From positions 248,001 to 312,000 of the forward strand of contig NZ_WBMT01000002.1 of the NCBI RefSeq assembly GCF_008923185.1: DNA of 64,000 bases, in the 5' to 3' direction. Below, piece by piece: positions 53,365 to 62,435 of the stretch. How positions within the stretch are numbered: position 1 is the stretch's first letter; the number at the start of each line of letters is the position of its first letter. A program made the translations under genes and the position numbers. This DNA comes from Actinomadura rudentiformis. Its GTDB lineage: Bacteria > Actinomycetota > Actinomycetes > Streptosporangiales > Streptosporangiaceae. The notes beneath the pieces are model-generated. The model was not told where the DNA came from. It saw only the letters and a list, made by a program, of their open reading frames with translations, and did no database searches.

Positions 53365-54791
53365 CCGTCCAGCTCTTCACCTGTGCCTCCGCGCCGGTGG
53401 CCCTGGCCATGGCCGCCGCGATCGACGCGGGCATGCTCGGCGCCGCCTCTCGCACTCCGATCCACCGCATCCTGCTGGTGAGCGACGAGACGGCCATCCC
53501 CGAATTCACGCCCTCACTCCGGGACACCCCCGGCTTCGCCGCAGCCGCCGAGCGCTTCACCCAGATCCTGTCGTGGAACGAGACCGTCGCCCCGGCACAT
53601 CCGGCCAGTTGGACGCCTCGCAGCGAGGACCGCCCGATGTTCGAGCGCATGCTCCGCCGCGAGTGGAACCTCGGCAACGAACCCATCGAACTGGTCCTGG
53701 GCTCCGCGACGTCCGCGCAGAGCAGAGCGCTCGCCACGATCTTCCGTTCCGCCCCGGTCATCGTCTGCACCGCCTCACCCGAGGTGTACGCCCCCACCCC
53801 CGCCGCCCTGCCCACCGGAATGAGCAGCCGGATCGAGCGCCTCCTCCACCTGGACCTGGTCCCCGGCCTGGCCCCCCACCTCCTGGGTGAGTACGGCATC
53901 CCCGCCGAGGTCATCCCTCCCGACGCCTACCGAACACTCCTCACCGAAGCCGCCGCCAACCTGGCCTCACCCACGACCGGCACCGCCCTCATCATCGGCA
54001 CCGAACACGCGAACACGAACCTCACCATGCTGCGCGGCGTCGCCGCTAACGGCCACAAGACCATCGTGTACGCGCCGTCCCCCGAAACACCCACCTGGTC
54101 GGCCGCAAGCCTGGCAACCCGCCTGTCCGAAGAGGCCGAGGCTCTCGGAGTACGCCTGCTGCCACCCACCGGCCTACCAGCCACCGGAGCTGCACCGACC
54201 GAGGTGCTCTGCGCGGCCCTGGCACCGGACCTCCTGGTCGGCTGTGACGTCTCCGCTCTCCTCGCAACCAGGCGCCACCTCGGCATCCCCACCGCCTACG
54301 CAAGCTCGGAAACGTTTCCAAGCCACGCGAACAACGAGCAGCAGCTCCTAGCCGTCATCGTGGCCCACCTGCTCCCCCAACTCTCCACCGAGGGCACGCT
54401 GGCCCAGCACGCCGGCTCAGCACGGGCGCAGACCAGCGGACCGGCGCAGACGCGGACTGGTGACCTGTCACAGGCGCACGCGCAGCGTGGCTCGGTGCAA
54501 CACGGCGGTCCGGCACCTGGGCAGGCCGACGGGGCGGTGCGGGAGCTCGGTGCGCTGGTGACCGCCGTGAGTTACTGCCTGCGGCCTGGTAGTCGGCCGG
54601 ATTTGCGTGCCGACGCCGTGGCCTACCTGGAGCGCCAGGTGGATTCGCCCTACTTCCGGCGGGAAAGGCTTGCTGAGCTCGGGCTGCCTGGCGGGGAGCC
54701 GCCTCCGGTGGAGGAGCCCGTGGCGCCGCCGCCAGAACCGGTCGCGCGTAAGCGTGGCCGTATCACCACGCGCCTGCTTCGATCCGGATGA
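53361..54791 (+). CDS. Polysialyltransferase-family protein with degenerate active-site motif
   Basis: 476 residues from the ATG overlapping the GT2 stop. The layout follows the protein at 55869 (SWNETVAPAHPASWTPRSEDRPMFERML; LLHLDLVPGLAPHLL). Where that protein has FKPHPTSQ, this one has YAPSPETP, so the His-Pro pair thought to bind the CMP-sugar is gone. GCFSTAQM is replaced by GCDVSALL. A Gln/Ala/Gly-rich insert (about 355-400) and a Pro-rich tail are added. It may be an inactive partner or a decaying copy. The family label (alpha-2,8-polysialyltransferase, PF07388-like) is by recollection. Confidence 0.65.
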   Translation: MTVQLFTCASAPVALAMAAAIDAGMLGAASRTPIHRILLVSDETAIPEFTPSLRDTPGFAAAAERFTQILSWNETVAPAHPASWTPRSEDRPMFERMLRREWNLGNEPIELVLGSATSAQSRALATIFRSAPVIVCTASPEVYAPTPAALPTGMSSRIERLLHLDLVPGLAPHLLGEYGIPAEVIPPDAYRTLLTEAAANLASPTTGTALIIGTEHANTNLTMLRGVAANGHKTIVYAPSPETPTWSAASLATRLSEEAEALGVRLLPPTGLPATGAAPTEVLCAALAPDLLVGCDVSALLATRRHLGIPTAYASSETFPSHANNEQQLLAVIVAHLLPQLSTEGTLAQHAGSARAQTSGPAQTRTGDLSQAHAQRGSVQHGGPAPGQADGAVRELGALVTAVSYCLRPGSRPDLRADAVAYLERQVDSPYFRRERLAELGLPGGEPPPVEEPVAPPPEPVARKRGRITTRLLRSG

Positions 54792-54870
54792 CCGTCCTCC
54801 AGCCCCCACCCGCCACCATCAAAAGACGAGCTTCGCTCGGCGACCATCGTCCAGCCCCACCCGCCACCAA
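54787..54870 (+). repeat. Interspersed repeat, copy B with a partial second unit
   Basis: 54787-54842 matches copy A at 48658-48715. 54843-54870 (ACCATCGTCCAGCCCCACCC...) is a shortened second unit. The stop codon of the upstream gene lies in its first bases (ATGA). Confidence 0.8.
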
Positions 54871-54906
54871 CCAACGAAACGGCCTCATGAGCAAGGAGAA
54901 GATCCG

Positions 54907-55872
54907 ATGACCACGTTGTCGGTCATCGTGCCGGCCAGGAACGTCCAGGGCTATGTCGGCGACATGCTGCGCGGCCTGGCCGCGAACGCCCGGGACGACT
55001 TCGAGTACATCGTCGTGGACGACGGTTCGACCGATCGGACCCCGGAGATCCTCGCGGCGGCGGCCGAGCGCATCCCGCAGCTGACGGTGGTACGCCACGA
55101 TCAGGCCAAGGGGCTGAGCGGCGCGCGCAACGCGGGGCTCGCCGTCTCGACCGGCCGGTACATCAGCTACCTGGACGGCGACGACTGGGTCGTTCCGGGT
55201 TATTTCGCCGACCTCGTCGAGGCGATCGACGGGCTGGGGTGTGACTTCGTCCGGGTCGACCACATCCAGGTCTTCGGGCGGCGCCGGGTGGTCGAACGTG
55301 CCCCGGCGCCGAGGCGGGGTGTGGTGTTGAAGCCGCGGGAGTCGATCCTGCCCGCGCACGACAAGACGATGGTCGACTACCCGTACGCGTGGGCCGGGGT
55401 CTTCCGGCGGGAGCTGGCCGACGCGGGCATGCTGACCTTCGACGAGCCGCTGCTGACCGCCGAGGACCGGCCCTGGATCTGGCGGCTGCACCGGCTGGCG
55501 GGCTCGTACGCGGTGGTCTCCCTCGCGGGCCTGCACTACCGGCGCGAGGTGGCCGGGTCGTTGACCCAGGTGGGCGACGCCCGGCAGCTGCACTTCTTCG
55601 ACTCGTTCGACATGGTCCTGGCCGAGCTCGCCGACGATCCGGACCGGGTGGGTTACACGCGCAAGGCGGTGCGGACCTACCTGGCCGTCATCGCGCACCA
55701 CCTCTCGGAGCGGGAACGGCTGACGCCCGCGCTCCGCCGGCAGCTGCGCGCCCGCGCCCGGACGACCATCAAAGGCATGCCGCCCGAGGTGCTCGCGGAG
55801 GTCCTGCCCGGCCTGGGCGGCGAGCGCACGCGGTTGTTCACCCAGCAGCTCGGAACGGACGTGATCCTGTGA
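54907..55872 (+). CDS. GT2 glycosyltransferase, second of a tandem pair
   Basis: 321 residues from ATG 54907 (AAGGAG, 8 nt). The same layout as the protein at 52420: VIVPARNVQGYVGDML, VDDGSTDRTP, LDGDDWVVPG, LLTAEDRPWIWRLHR. The metal site is DGDD instead of DADD. It overlaps the next gene by GTGA. The two proteins are alike end to end, so the GT2-polysialyltransferase unit was duplicated in tandem with a repeat element between the copies. Confidence 0.87.
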   Translation: MTTLSVIVPARNVQGYVGDMLRGLAANARDDFEYIVVDDGSTDRTPEILAAAAERIPQLTVVRHDQAKGLSGARNAGLAVSTGRYISYLDGDDWVVPGYFADLVEAIDGLGCDFVRVDHIQVFGRRRVVERAPAPRRGVVLKPRESILPAHDKTMVDYPYAWAGVFRRELADAGMLTFDEPLLTAEDRPWIWRLHRLAGSYAVVSLAGLHYRREVAGSLTQVGDARQLHFFDSFDMVLAELADDPDRVGYTRKAVRTYLAVIAHHLSERERLTPALRRQLRARARTTIKGMPPEVLAEVLPGLGGERTRLFTQQLGTDVIL

Positions 55873-57242
55873 CCCAGATCTTCGTCGCGGGCACCATGTA
55901 CGGCGCGATGACCGTCGCGGCCGCGATCGACGCCGGGCTCTTCGGGGGTGGGCGGCGGGTGCTGCTGACCGCCAACAACGCGGCCATCCCGCAGGTCTCC
56001 ACGTCCCTGCACGAGATGCCCGGCTTCGAGGCGCTCGCCGGCCGCTTCCACGAGGTGCTGTCGTGGAACGACCTGATCGATCCGCTGCATCCGTTCGGCT
56101 GGACGCCGCGCGCCGAGGACCTGCCGGTCTTCGAACGCCTGCTGCGCGACCGGTGGGGCCTGGGCGGTGACCCCGTCGAGCTGGTGACCGAGTCGATCGC
56201 GGTGAGCCCGGGCAGGGCGCTGGCGATGATCTTCCATGACGCGCCGGTGACGGTGTACTCCGACGGGCTGATGGCGTACGGGCCGACCCGGACCTCGCTG
56301 CCCAACGTCGGACCGCGGATCGATCGGCTCCTGCATCTGGATCTGGTGCCGGGCCTGAAACCGCGCCTGCTCGAAGAGTACGGAGTGCCCCCTGCGATCG
56401 TGCCGGACGAGGCGTTCCTGGCGGTGCTGGCCGAGGTCACCACGGAGGTCGCGCCGGTGCTGGCCCGGCACGGCTCGGGCCTGGAGGGAAGCGCGCTCAT
56501 CGTCGGCCAGTATCTGGCGTCCCTCGATTTGATCTCCGAGTCGGCCGAGGAGGATCTGCATCTGCGGATGGTGCGGGGTTGTGCCGCGCGCGGCCACGCG
56601 ACCGTGCTGTTCAAGCCGCACCCGACGAGCCAGTCGTCGCTGTCCGGACGGCTCGCCGAGGAGGCCGGAAAGCTCGGCGTCCGGCTCGTGGTGATCGACG
56701 ACCCGGTGCCCGCCGAGGTGTGGTGCGCCACGGTGAAGCCCGAGCTCGTCGTCGGCTGCTTCTCGACCGCCCAGATGACCGCGCTGCGCTTCTTCGGGGC
56801 CACGGCCGCGTGCAGCGGTACGCGCATGATGCTCGACCAGCTCACCCCGTACCAGAACAGCAACCGCGTCCCGCTCGTCATCACCGACACGCTGCTCCCC
56901 CATCTGGACGTGGAGGGCAGGCTCAGCGCGCCGGTCATCGGTCTGGACCAGGTCGGGGAGAAGCTGGCTCCGCTGCTGACCGCCGTCACGTACTGCATGC
57001 AGGCCGGCAGCCGCCCTGAGCTGCGGAACGACGCCGGCGCGTACCTCGCCGAGCACGCCGAGGGCCCGATGCTGCGCTACTTCAAACGGCGGCGGCTGAC
57101 GAGCCTGAAGCTCCCCGGCGGCCTGTCCCAGGCCAACCGCAGGCTCCTGACCGCCGCGCTCCCCCCGCACACCAGGCGCCGTGAGCTGGCGCTGAAGGCG
57201 CTGCGAAAGACCGAGGAGATGCGCGGCCAGACCGACGAGTGA
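55869..57242 (+). CDS. Polysialyltransferase-family glycosyltransferase
   Basis: 457 residues from GTG 55869. GT-B-like fold. The key block is FKPHPTSQ with His251-Pro252, the His-Pro motif that binds CMP-sialic acid in bacterial sialyl- and polysialyltransferases. Later comes ELVVGCFSTAQMTALRFFG, where the conserved Ser/Thr lies. This is the copy with an intact active site. Next to neuA and neuB it is the best candidate for polymerising the nonulosonic acid. The C-terminal 40 residues are basic (KRRRLTSLKLPGG) and may bind the membrane. Confidence 0.75.
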   Translation: MTQIFVAGTMYGAMTVAAAIDAGLFGGGRRVLLTANNAAIPQVSTSLHEMPGFEALAGRFHEVLSWNDLIDPLHPFGWTPRAEDLPVFERLLRDRWGLGGDPVELVTESIAVSPGRALAMIFHDAPVTVYSDGLMAYGPTRTSLPNVGPRIDRLLHLDLVPGLKPRLLEEYGVPPAIVPDEAFLAVLAEVTTEVAPVLARHGSGLEGSALIVGQYLASLDLISESAEEDLHLRMVRGCAARGHATVLFKPHPTSQSSLSGRLAEEAGKLGVRLVVIDDPVPAEVWCATVKPELVVGCFSTAQMTALRFFGATAACSGTRMMLDQLTPYQNSNRVPLVITDTLLPHLDVEGRLSAPVIGLDQVGEKLAPLLTAVTYCMQAGSRPELRNDAGAYLAEHAEGPMLRYFKRRRLTSLKLPGGLSQANRRLLTAALPPHTRRRELALKALRKTEEMRGQTDE

Positions 57243-57278
57243 ACAGTGCGGTCAGGTCGATGAACAGGGGAGCTACAG

Positions 57279-59609
57279 GTGGGCGTAGGCCTGCTGGGGG
57301 CCGCCCGTGCGGCTGGGTTGTTCGTGGCGCGCCACGTCGTGTTCCTGGGTTTGCTGGCGTACGCGATCCGGCTTCGCGTGATGGCGACGCGCGGCTATCC
57401 CGGCGGGCTGTGGTTCGGCGACACCGGTAAGTACCTCGACCACGCGACGCACCTCAGCCCGGGAAGCTGGCACACCAGCGGATATTCGGCGTTCCTGGCG
57501 TTGCTGCGCGGCGAGCACAGCCTCACCGCGGTGGCCGCCGTCCAGCACTCGCTCGGCGTCGCCACCGGAGCCATGGTCTACCTGCTGCTCCGCAACCGGG
57601 GCATCGCGGCGTGGTGGGCCACGCTCGCGGCGGTGCCCGCGCTCCTGGACGCCCGGCTGCTCCAGCTGGAGACCATGCTGGTGTCCGAGTCGCCATGGAT
57701 CTTCTTCATGATGCTGGGCCTCACGCTGGGGGCGTGGCGGTTCCGGCGTGCCCGGTGGGCGTACTGGATCACGGTGCCCCTGGCCGGGCTGGCGATCGCC
57801 GCCGCGACCCTGATCCGGCCGCCGGCCGCGCTGATCGTGGTGCTGGTCGCCGCCCGGCTGCTGTACCGCCGACGGACCCGGTGGGTCACGATCGCGCTGG
57901 TGGCGGCGTTCGCGATCCCGGTCGGGTCGTACGCGGTGTGGTTCCACGAGGAGTACGGCCGGTACGGATTGAGCAACAGCGACGGCGCCTTCCTGTACGG
58001 CCGGACGGCGGCGTTCGCCGACTGCGCCAAGATCAAGCCACCCGCGGAGGAGCGGTTCCTCTGCCGCCCGAAGCTCCCGGAGGACTCGGTCGTCGCCCCG
58101 GCGTTCTCCGCGCTCTGGGGCGGCTGGGGCACGTCCTCGGCGTTCGTCCGCTGGAACGGTGTGGAGAGGTCCGGCGCGGAGGGCAACGCGCTGGCCAAGA
58201 GCTTCGCCAAGCGCGCCATCATGGAGCAGCCAGGCGACTATCTCGCCGTCGTCTGGCGTGACACCGTCCGGTCCTTCCGGGCCGTGGACACGGCCTACCC
58301 CACGCCCGCCACCCCCGTCGCGCTGTCCTTCCCCCGGACCCTCACGCCGATGGAGGGCAACGGCGCGATCAGCATCGCCCGCTATCTCGACATCCCGCAG
58401 GCGGGGGCGGACGACCAGCCGCGCGTCGTCGAGCCGCATGCGGGGCGGGTCCGCGACTACAAAGCCGACCGCTGGACCAGCCTGCCCGGCCCGGCCCTGC
58501 TGATCATCCTTCTCGTCGCGCCCATCGGCATGGTCGTCCGGCGCCAGTGGATCGCGGTGGTGCCCTGGCTGACCGCCTGGTCGCTGCTCGTGGTCCCTGC
58601 CGCGATGGCCGATTTCGATCCCCGCTACGTACCGCCCGCCGTCCCCTTCGCCGCGCTGGCCCTCGGGCTGGCACCGCCGTGGCGGATCGCGCCGCATCGC
58701 TGGCGCGCACCGATCGCCGCCGCCTCCGCCGCCGTCCTCGCCGCCGCGCTGCTCGTCACCTGGCCGGGCTCGGCCTCCGCCCGCGAAGCCAGGCAAGCCG
58801 AAGCCGATCGGCGGCAGCTCGCGGCATCGCTCGAAGGCCTCCGCACTCCCGACGGCCTCTTCCGGCCGTCCACGACCACCGACCCGGAGTGGTCACGCAA
58901 GCTGCCCTTCCCGGCGAAGGAGAAGCTGACCGCTCTCTACGCCGCGTACTACGTCACCCAGATCCGCTCGCTGGGACGGCTGCCCACCGCCGATCCCCGG
59001 ATGGTCGCGGGCCTCACCGCGCGTACACCGGACGTCATGCGCGCGACTCCGCTCGACCGGGCGATCTGGCTCGCCACGCTCAAGCAGGCCGGCGGGACCG
59101 TCGAGCCCGGCGTGGAGAACCGGATCCGCCGTGAACTGCCGCGCGGCTATCCGAAGGGCCGTGAGCTCACCCCGGATAACGCGCGCCACTGGCTGCTCTC
59201 AGCCCAGCTAGCCACGGCGCTGAACGCCAAGGCGCCCACGTTCGATCAGCCGGAATTCGAGAAGTGGACGGCGACCAAACGGGGACGCGCCGCACGCGGC
59301 ATCGCGCTCGAAACAATGAAGATCTTGGGCAGGCCCCTCCCGGCGGGCACCTGGCGGCCCGACATCGTGCCCGAGGTGCGGTGGAAGAGCGGCGGCGCGC
59401 TGGACGAACTGGAGGGCGCCGCCAGCGGTCTCACCGCCACCGGCCTGCGGGCCCCCGACATGCTCTCGCTGGTCATCGCCGCGCGCCTGGAGGCGCAGCG
59501 GGCGTGCCCCGGCATGCCGGGCCTCTACCGGTGGGACCGCGACGCCCCCGTCTGCGACCTCCTGGCGACTCACCACGCCCTCCGGATCGACGCGTTCACC
59601 GCGCCCTGA
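57279..59609 (+). CDS. Polytopic membrane protein, GT-C-like, with extracytoplasmic C-terminal domain
   Basis: 776 residues from GTG 57279 (SD GGGGAG). About ten helices up to residue 495. The first loop has YPGGLWFGDTGKYLDHAT, the same FGD motif as the protein at 35288-36868, and HTSGYSAFLALL. Residues 500-776 are soluble and helix-rich, with no cysteine pair until the end (CPGMP and VCDLLATHH). That domain is absent from the paralogue. It probably moves a lipid-linked sugar or acts on the polymer outside. Confidence 0.62.
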   Translation: MGVGLLGAARAAGLFVARHVVFLGLLAYAIRLRVMATRGYPGGLWFGDTGKYLDHATHLSPGSWHTSGYSAFLALLRGEHSLTAVAAVQHSLGVATGAMVYLLLRNRGIAAWWATLAAVPALLDARLLQLETMLVSESPWIFFMMLGLTLGAWRFRRARWAYWITVPLAGLAIAAATLIRPPAALIVVLVAARLLYRRRTRWVTIALVAAFAIPVGSYAVWFHEEYGRYGLSNSDGAFLYGRTAAFADCAKIKPPAEERFLCRPKLPEDSVVAPAFSALWGGWGTSSAFVRWNGVERSGAEGNALAKSFAKRAIMEQPGDYLAVVWRDTVRSFRAVDTAYPTPATPVALSFPRTLTPMEGNGAISIARYLDIPQAGADDQPRVVEPHAGRVRDYKADRWTSLPGPALLIILLVAPIGMVVRRQWIAVVPWLTAWSLLVVPAAMADFDPRYVPPAVPFAALALGLAPPWRIAPHRWRAPIAAASAAVLAAALLVTWPGSASAREARQAEADRRQLAASLEGLRTPDGLFRPSTTTDPEWSRKLPFPAKEKLTALYAAYYVTQIRSLGRLPTADPRMVAGLTARTPDVMRATPLDRAIWLATLKQAGGTVEPGVENRIRRELPRGYPKGRELTPDNARHWLLSAQLATALNAKAPTFDQPEFEKWTATKRGRAARGIALETMKILGRPLPAGTWRPDIVPEVRWKSGGALDELEGAASGLTATGLRAPDMLSLVIAARLEAQRACPGMPGLYRWDRDAPVCDLLATHHALRIDAFTAP

Positions 59610-59757
59610 GACTTCGTTCAAACGGCCGGTGAATTCTGCGCGAAAAAGGGATGCAGAAGATGAACAAATTGTCATCTGATCCATTTAGTCAGTGCTCTCG
59701 GGCACCCCGATTGGTCCTCTTAATCGTCCTACAAGTGTGGCACCTGGCACCCATTCG

Positions 59758-61242
59758 ATGAGGACCTGCGCCGTCCCGGCCTTCGCGGCGGCCATGACGC
59801 TGGTCATCGCCCTGCTGGGCATCAGCGGACCGTCCTTCTGGCTGGACGAGGCGGCGACGATCAGCATGACCGGGCGCTCGCTGCCCGATCTCGAACGCGC
59901 CGTCCACCGGCTCGATCTCGTGCATCTCGCCTACTACCTGATCATGAAGCCGTGGGTCGCGGTGTTCGGTGAGAGCGAGCTGGCCGTGCGCGTTCCCTCC
60001 GCCGTGGCCATGGCGGCCGGCGCCGCCGGAGTGGTGGCGCTCGGCCGCCGGTGCGGCTCGGACGCGACGGCCCTGGTGGCCGGCATCTGCTACGCGACGA
60101 GCGTGACCGTCACCCGGTACGCGCAGGAGGCCCGGCCGTTCGCGATGGTCACGGCCGCCGCCGTGCTGGCGACCTATCTGCTCGTACGCGCCGTCCAGGC
60201 CACGGAGAAGACCGGGACGAGGGACCGGCGGCGGATCTGGCTCACCGGCTACGCCGTCGCCCTGGTGCTCGTCGGGCTCTTCAACATCTTCGGCCTGCTG
60301 CTGGTCGCCGCCCACGCGATCACTCTTCTGTGGACGCGCGTGGAGCCGTGTCTCCTGCGCCGCTGGCTCGCCGCGACAGCGGCGGCGCTCGTCGTGCTCG
60401 CCCCGTTCGTCATCGCCTCGCAGACCCAGAAGGCACAGGTCGCCTCCCTACAGAAGCCGACGGCCGTCATGACCTGGAGCCTGGTGCGCTTCATGGCGGG
60501 GGGAGAACGGCTCATCCTGGTCCTCACCGCACTCATGGTCATCGGCGTGATCGCCGGCAGGCTGCAACGGCCGCGAACGCCGGGACTGGCCGCGCTGGCG
60601 CTGCCTTGGCTCTTCTTCCCGCCGGTCTTCCTCCTGTCGGCCTCGTTCGTCCAGCCGATGTTCCGCACGCGGTACGTGCTGTTGTGCGTGCCTGCGCTCG
60701 TGCTCCTGGTCGCGGCGGGATTGGTGGCACTTGGACAGCTGTGGCGACCTCTCACCGCGGTCGCGCTCGTGGCGGTGCTGGCGCTCACCGTCCCCGGCCA
60801 ACTGGAGATCCGCAAGCAGGACGAGCGGATCGACGACCTGCGTGCCGCCGCCGACATCGTGCGGGAACGGGCCATGCCCGGCGACGGAGTCCTCTTCCTC
60901 GCACGGCACCAGCGCTGGCGTACGGCGGCCTATGCGGACGCCTACAAAGGGCTCACCGATCTCATGGTCCGGAAGACCCCGGCCAAAGCCGCCAACCTCG
61001 ACGGCGAGGACGTGAACCCTGCGGTGCTGGCAACTCGGCTGTGCAATGTCGGCCGCGTCTGGCTGATGGACGGCGGCGGTGCCCGCCAGCCGCCATGGGT
61101 CCGCAACCGCGAGAACCTCGTGCAGAGGATGGGCCTCGACGTGACGCTCGGCGTCTGGCGTTACAAGGGCGGAAGCATCAAGCTCGTCACGCGCTCTCGT
61201 CCCGCCGACGCCGGTGTGTGCGGAGGCAGTCCCCCCATCTGA
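59758..61242 (+). CDS. GT39-like (ArnT/PMT-type) membrane glycosyltransferase
   Basis: 494 residues from ATG 59758 (MRTCAVPAF); an in-frame GTG at 59692 would add 22 residues. The first outside loop has FWLDEAATISMTG, the Asp-Glu of GT39 enzymes, then LDLVHLAYYLIMKPW. About nine helices are followed by a soluble C-terminal region of about 120 residues. It would use a polyprenyl-phosphate sugar as donor. 148 bp of AT-richer DNA precede it and probably hold its promoter. Confidence 0.75.
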   Translation: MRTCAVPAFAAAMTLVIALLGISGPSFWLDEAATISMTGRSLPDLERAVHRLDLVHLAYYLIMKPWVAVFGESELAVRVPSAVAMAAGAAGVVALGRRCGSDATALVAGICYATSVTVTRYAQEARPFAMVTAAAVLATYLLVRAVQATEKTGTRDRRRIWLTGYAVALVLVGLFNIFGLLLVAAHAITLLWTRVEPCLLRRWLAATAAALVVLAPFVIASQTQKAQVASLQKPTAVMTWSLVRFMAGGERLILVLTALMVIGVIAGRLQRPRTPGLAALALPWLFFPPVFLLSASFVQPMFRTRYVLLCVPALVLLVAAGLVALGQLWRPLTAVALVAVLALTVPGQLEIRKQDERIDDLRAAADIVRERAMPGDGVLFLARHQRWRTAAYADAYKGLTDLMVRKTPAKAANLDGEDVNPAVLATRLCNVGRVWLMDGGGARQPPWVRNRENLVQRMGLDVTLGVWRYKGGSIKLVTRSRPADAGVCGGSPPI

Positions 61243-61244
61243 CC

Positions 61245-62435
61245 TCAGCCTCCGGCTGCGCGCTGGCGGGCTTGGCGCACAGCGGAGATGACCTCCATGG
61301 CGGCCGGGGCCTCCAGGCGCATGCGGGCCCGGCGGCGGGCGCGGGCGCCACCGGGGTACGGGAGGCGGGTCGGCGCGGGCAGACCGCCCGTCCGGGCCTG
61401 CGCGACCAGGCCGGACAAGTGGGTGGTCCAGTCGTCGTCCACCGGGTCGTGGAAGTAGTTGGCCGCACACCAGCCCCGGTCGGGAGTACGGAAGGCCCCC
61501 ACCTCAAGGTCGGCCAGGGTCCCGAGACAGTCACTGCCCTCGAAGACCACGTTGATCATCTCGGCGTTCACCCCGAAGTCGGACAGGACGAGAAGGGGCA
61601 CCCGCGCGGCGATGGCCTCCAGGGCCGCGGTGGAGCTGACCGTGACGAAGCCCGCGGCATGCGCGAGATGCTCGCGCATGGGACCGGCGTCGAACGTCAG
61701 AGCACCGGCGCGCACCTTGCCCTCGGCCACCAGGTCGCGCCAGAGAAGCTCGTAGTGGTGCAGCTCCCGGTGGGTCTGCTGTTCGTCGGCGCGGCCGCGC
61801 AGCTTCACCACAGGCCGCAGATCCGGGCGCTTGCCGGCCAGCGTCGCCAGCGAGAGGAGGATGCGACGCCGTTCGTCCAGGGCGACGGGCACCTTGGCCT
61901 GCGTGGCGAAGACGACGCGGTCGCGTAGCGGCCTGGGCGGCGCCGGATCGAGGAACGGGAGCCGGGCGCGGCCCACCGTGCCGCGGATGCCGAGGGCGCG
62001 GGCGATCCCGGTGAACTCGTCGACCTCGCGGTGGCTGTGCACGATGAACAGGTCGGCGGCCGAGCGGAAGACCCAGGCGCGTTCGCTGGCGGGCACCGAG
62101 ATCCCCGGCAGCCCGGAGACCAGGACGGGCCGGGGACCGGCGCGGTCGAGGATGATGCCGCTCAGCACCTCGACCACCGGACCGGTGCAGGCGAGCAGCA
62201 CGACGTCGGGTTCGTACGAGGCGAGCAGGCGGCGCAACCGGCGGGCGGGGAGCACCTCGGCCTCGATGGTCATGGTCCCGTTCAGCGCGGCCCGGATCTG
62301 GTCCGCGGACGGCGTGATCGGGGACCGCACGACCGCGGTGCGCGCCGTCCAGCCGGGCGGCAGCGCGTCGAGCAGGCCGGCCGCCCACTTGAGATAGGAA
62401 TCGGAGTCGGCGACGGCGAGGACCCTGGCGGTCAA
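61245..62435 (-). CDS. DUF6716-like putative glycosyltransferase
   Basis: 396 residues from TTG 62435, whose TTGA overlaps the stop of the upstream gene; earlier in-frame sequence is not protein-like. LTARVLAVADSDSYLKWAAGLL at the start, LLACTGPVVEVLSG, a central FATQAKVPVALDERR, then KLRGRADEQQTH and FVTVSSTAALEA. It looks like a GT-B fold of the CDP-glycerol-transferase or sialyltransferase type. Actinobacterial relatives near sialic-acid genes carry the DUF6716 name. That label is from memory. Convergent with the GT39-like gene, 2 bp apart. Confidence 0.6.
   Translation of the reverse strand: MTARVLAVADSDSYLKWAAGLLDALPPGWTARTAVVRSPITPSADQIRAALNGTMTIEAEVLPARRLRRLLASYEPDVVLLACTGPVVEVLSGIILDRAGPRPVLVSGLPGISVPASERAWVFRSAADLFIVHSHREVDEFTGIARALGIRGTVGRARLPFLDPAPPRPLRDRVVFATQAKVPVALDERRRILLSLATLAGKRPDLRPVVKLRGRADEQQTHRELHHYELLWRDLVAEGKVRAGALTFDAGPMREHLAHAAGFVTVSSTAALEAIAARVPLLVLSDFGVNAEMINVVFEGSDCLGTLADLEVGAFRTPDRGWCAANYFHDPVDDDWTTHLSGLVAQARTGGLPAPTRLPYPGGARARRRARMRLEAPAAMEVISAVRQARQRAAGG

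Noticed and set aside
48650..57300. A NeuC epimerase gene hidden in the locus
   Set aside because: No frame shows UDP-GlcNAc 2-epimerase motifs; the space is filled by the genes listed.
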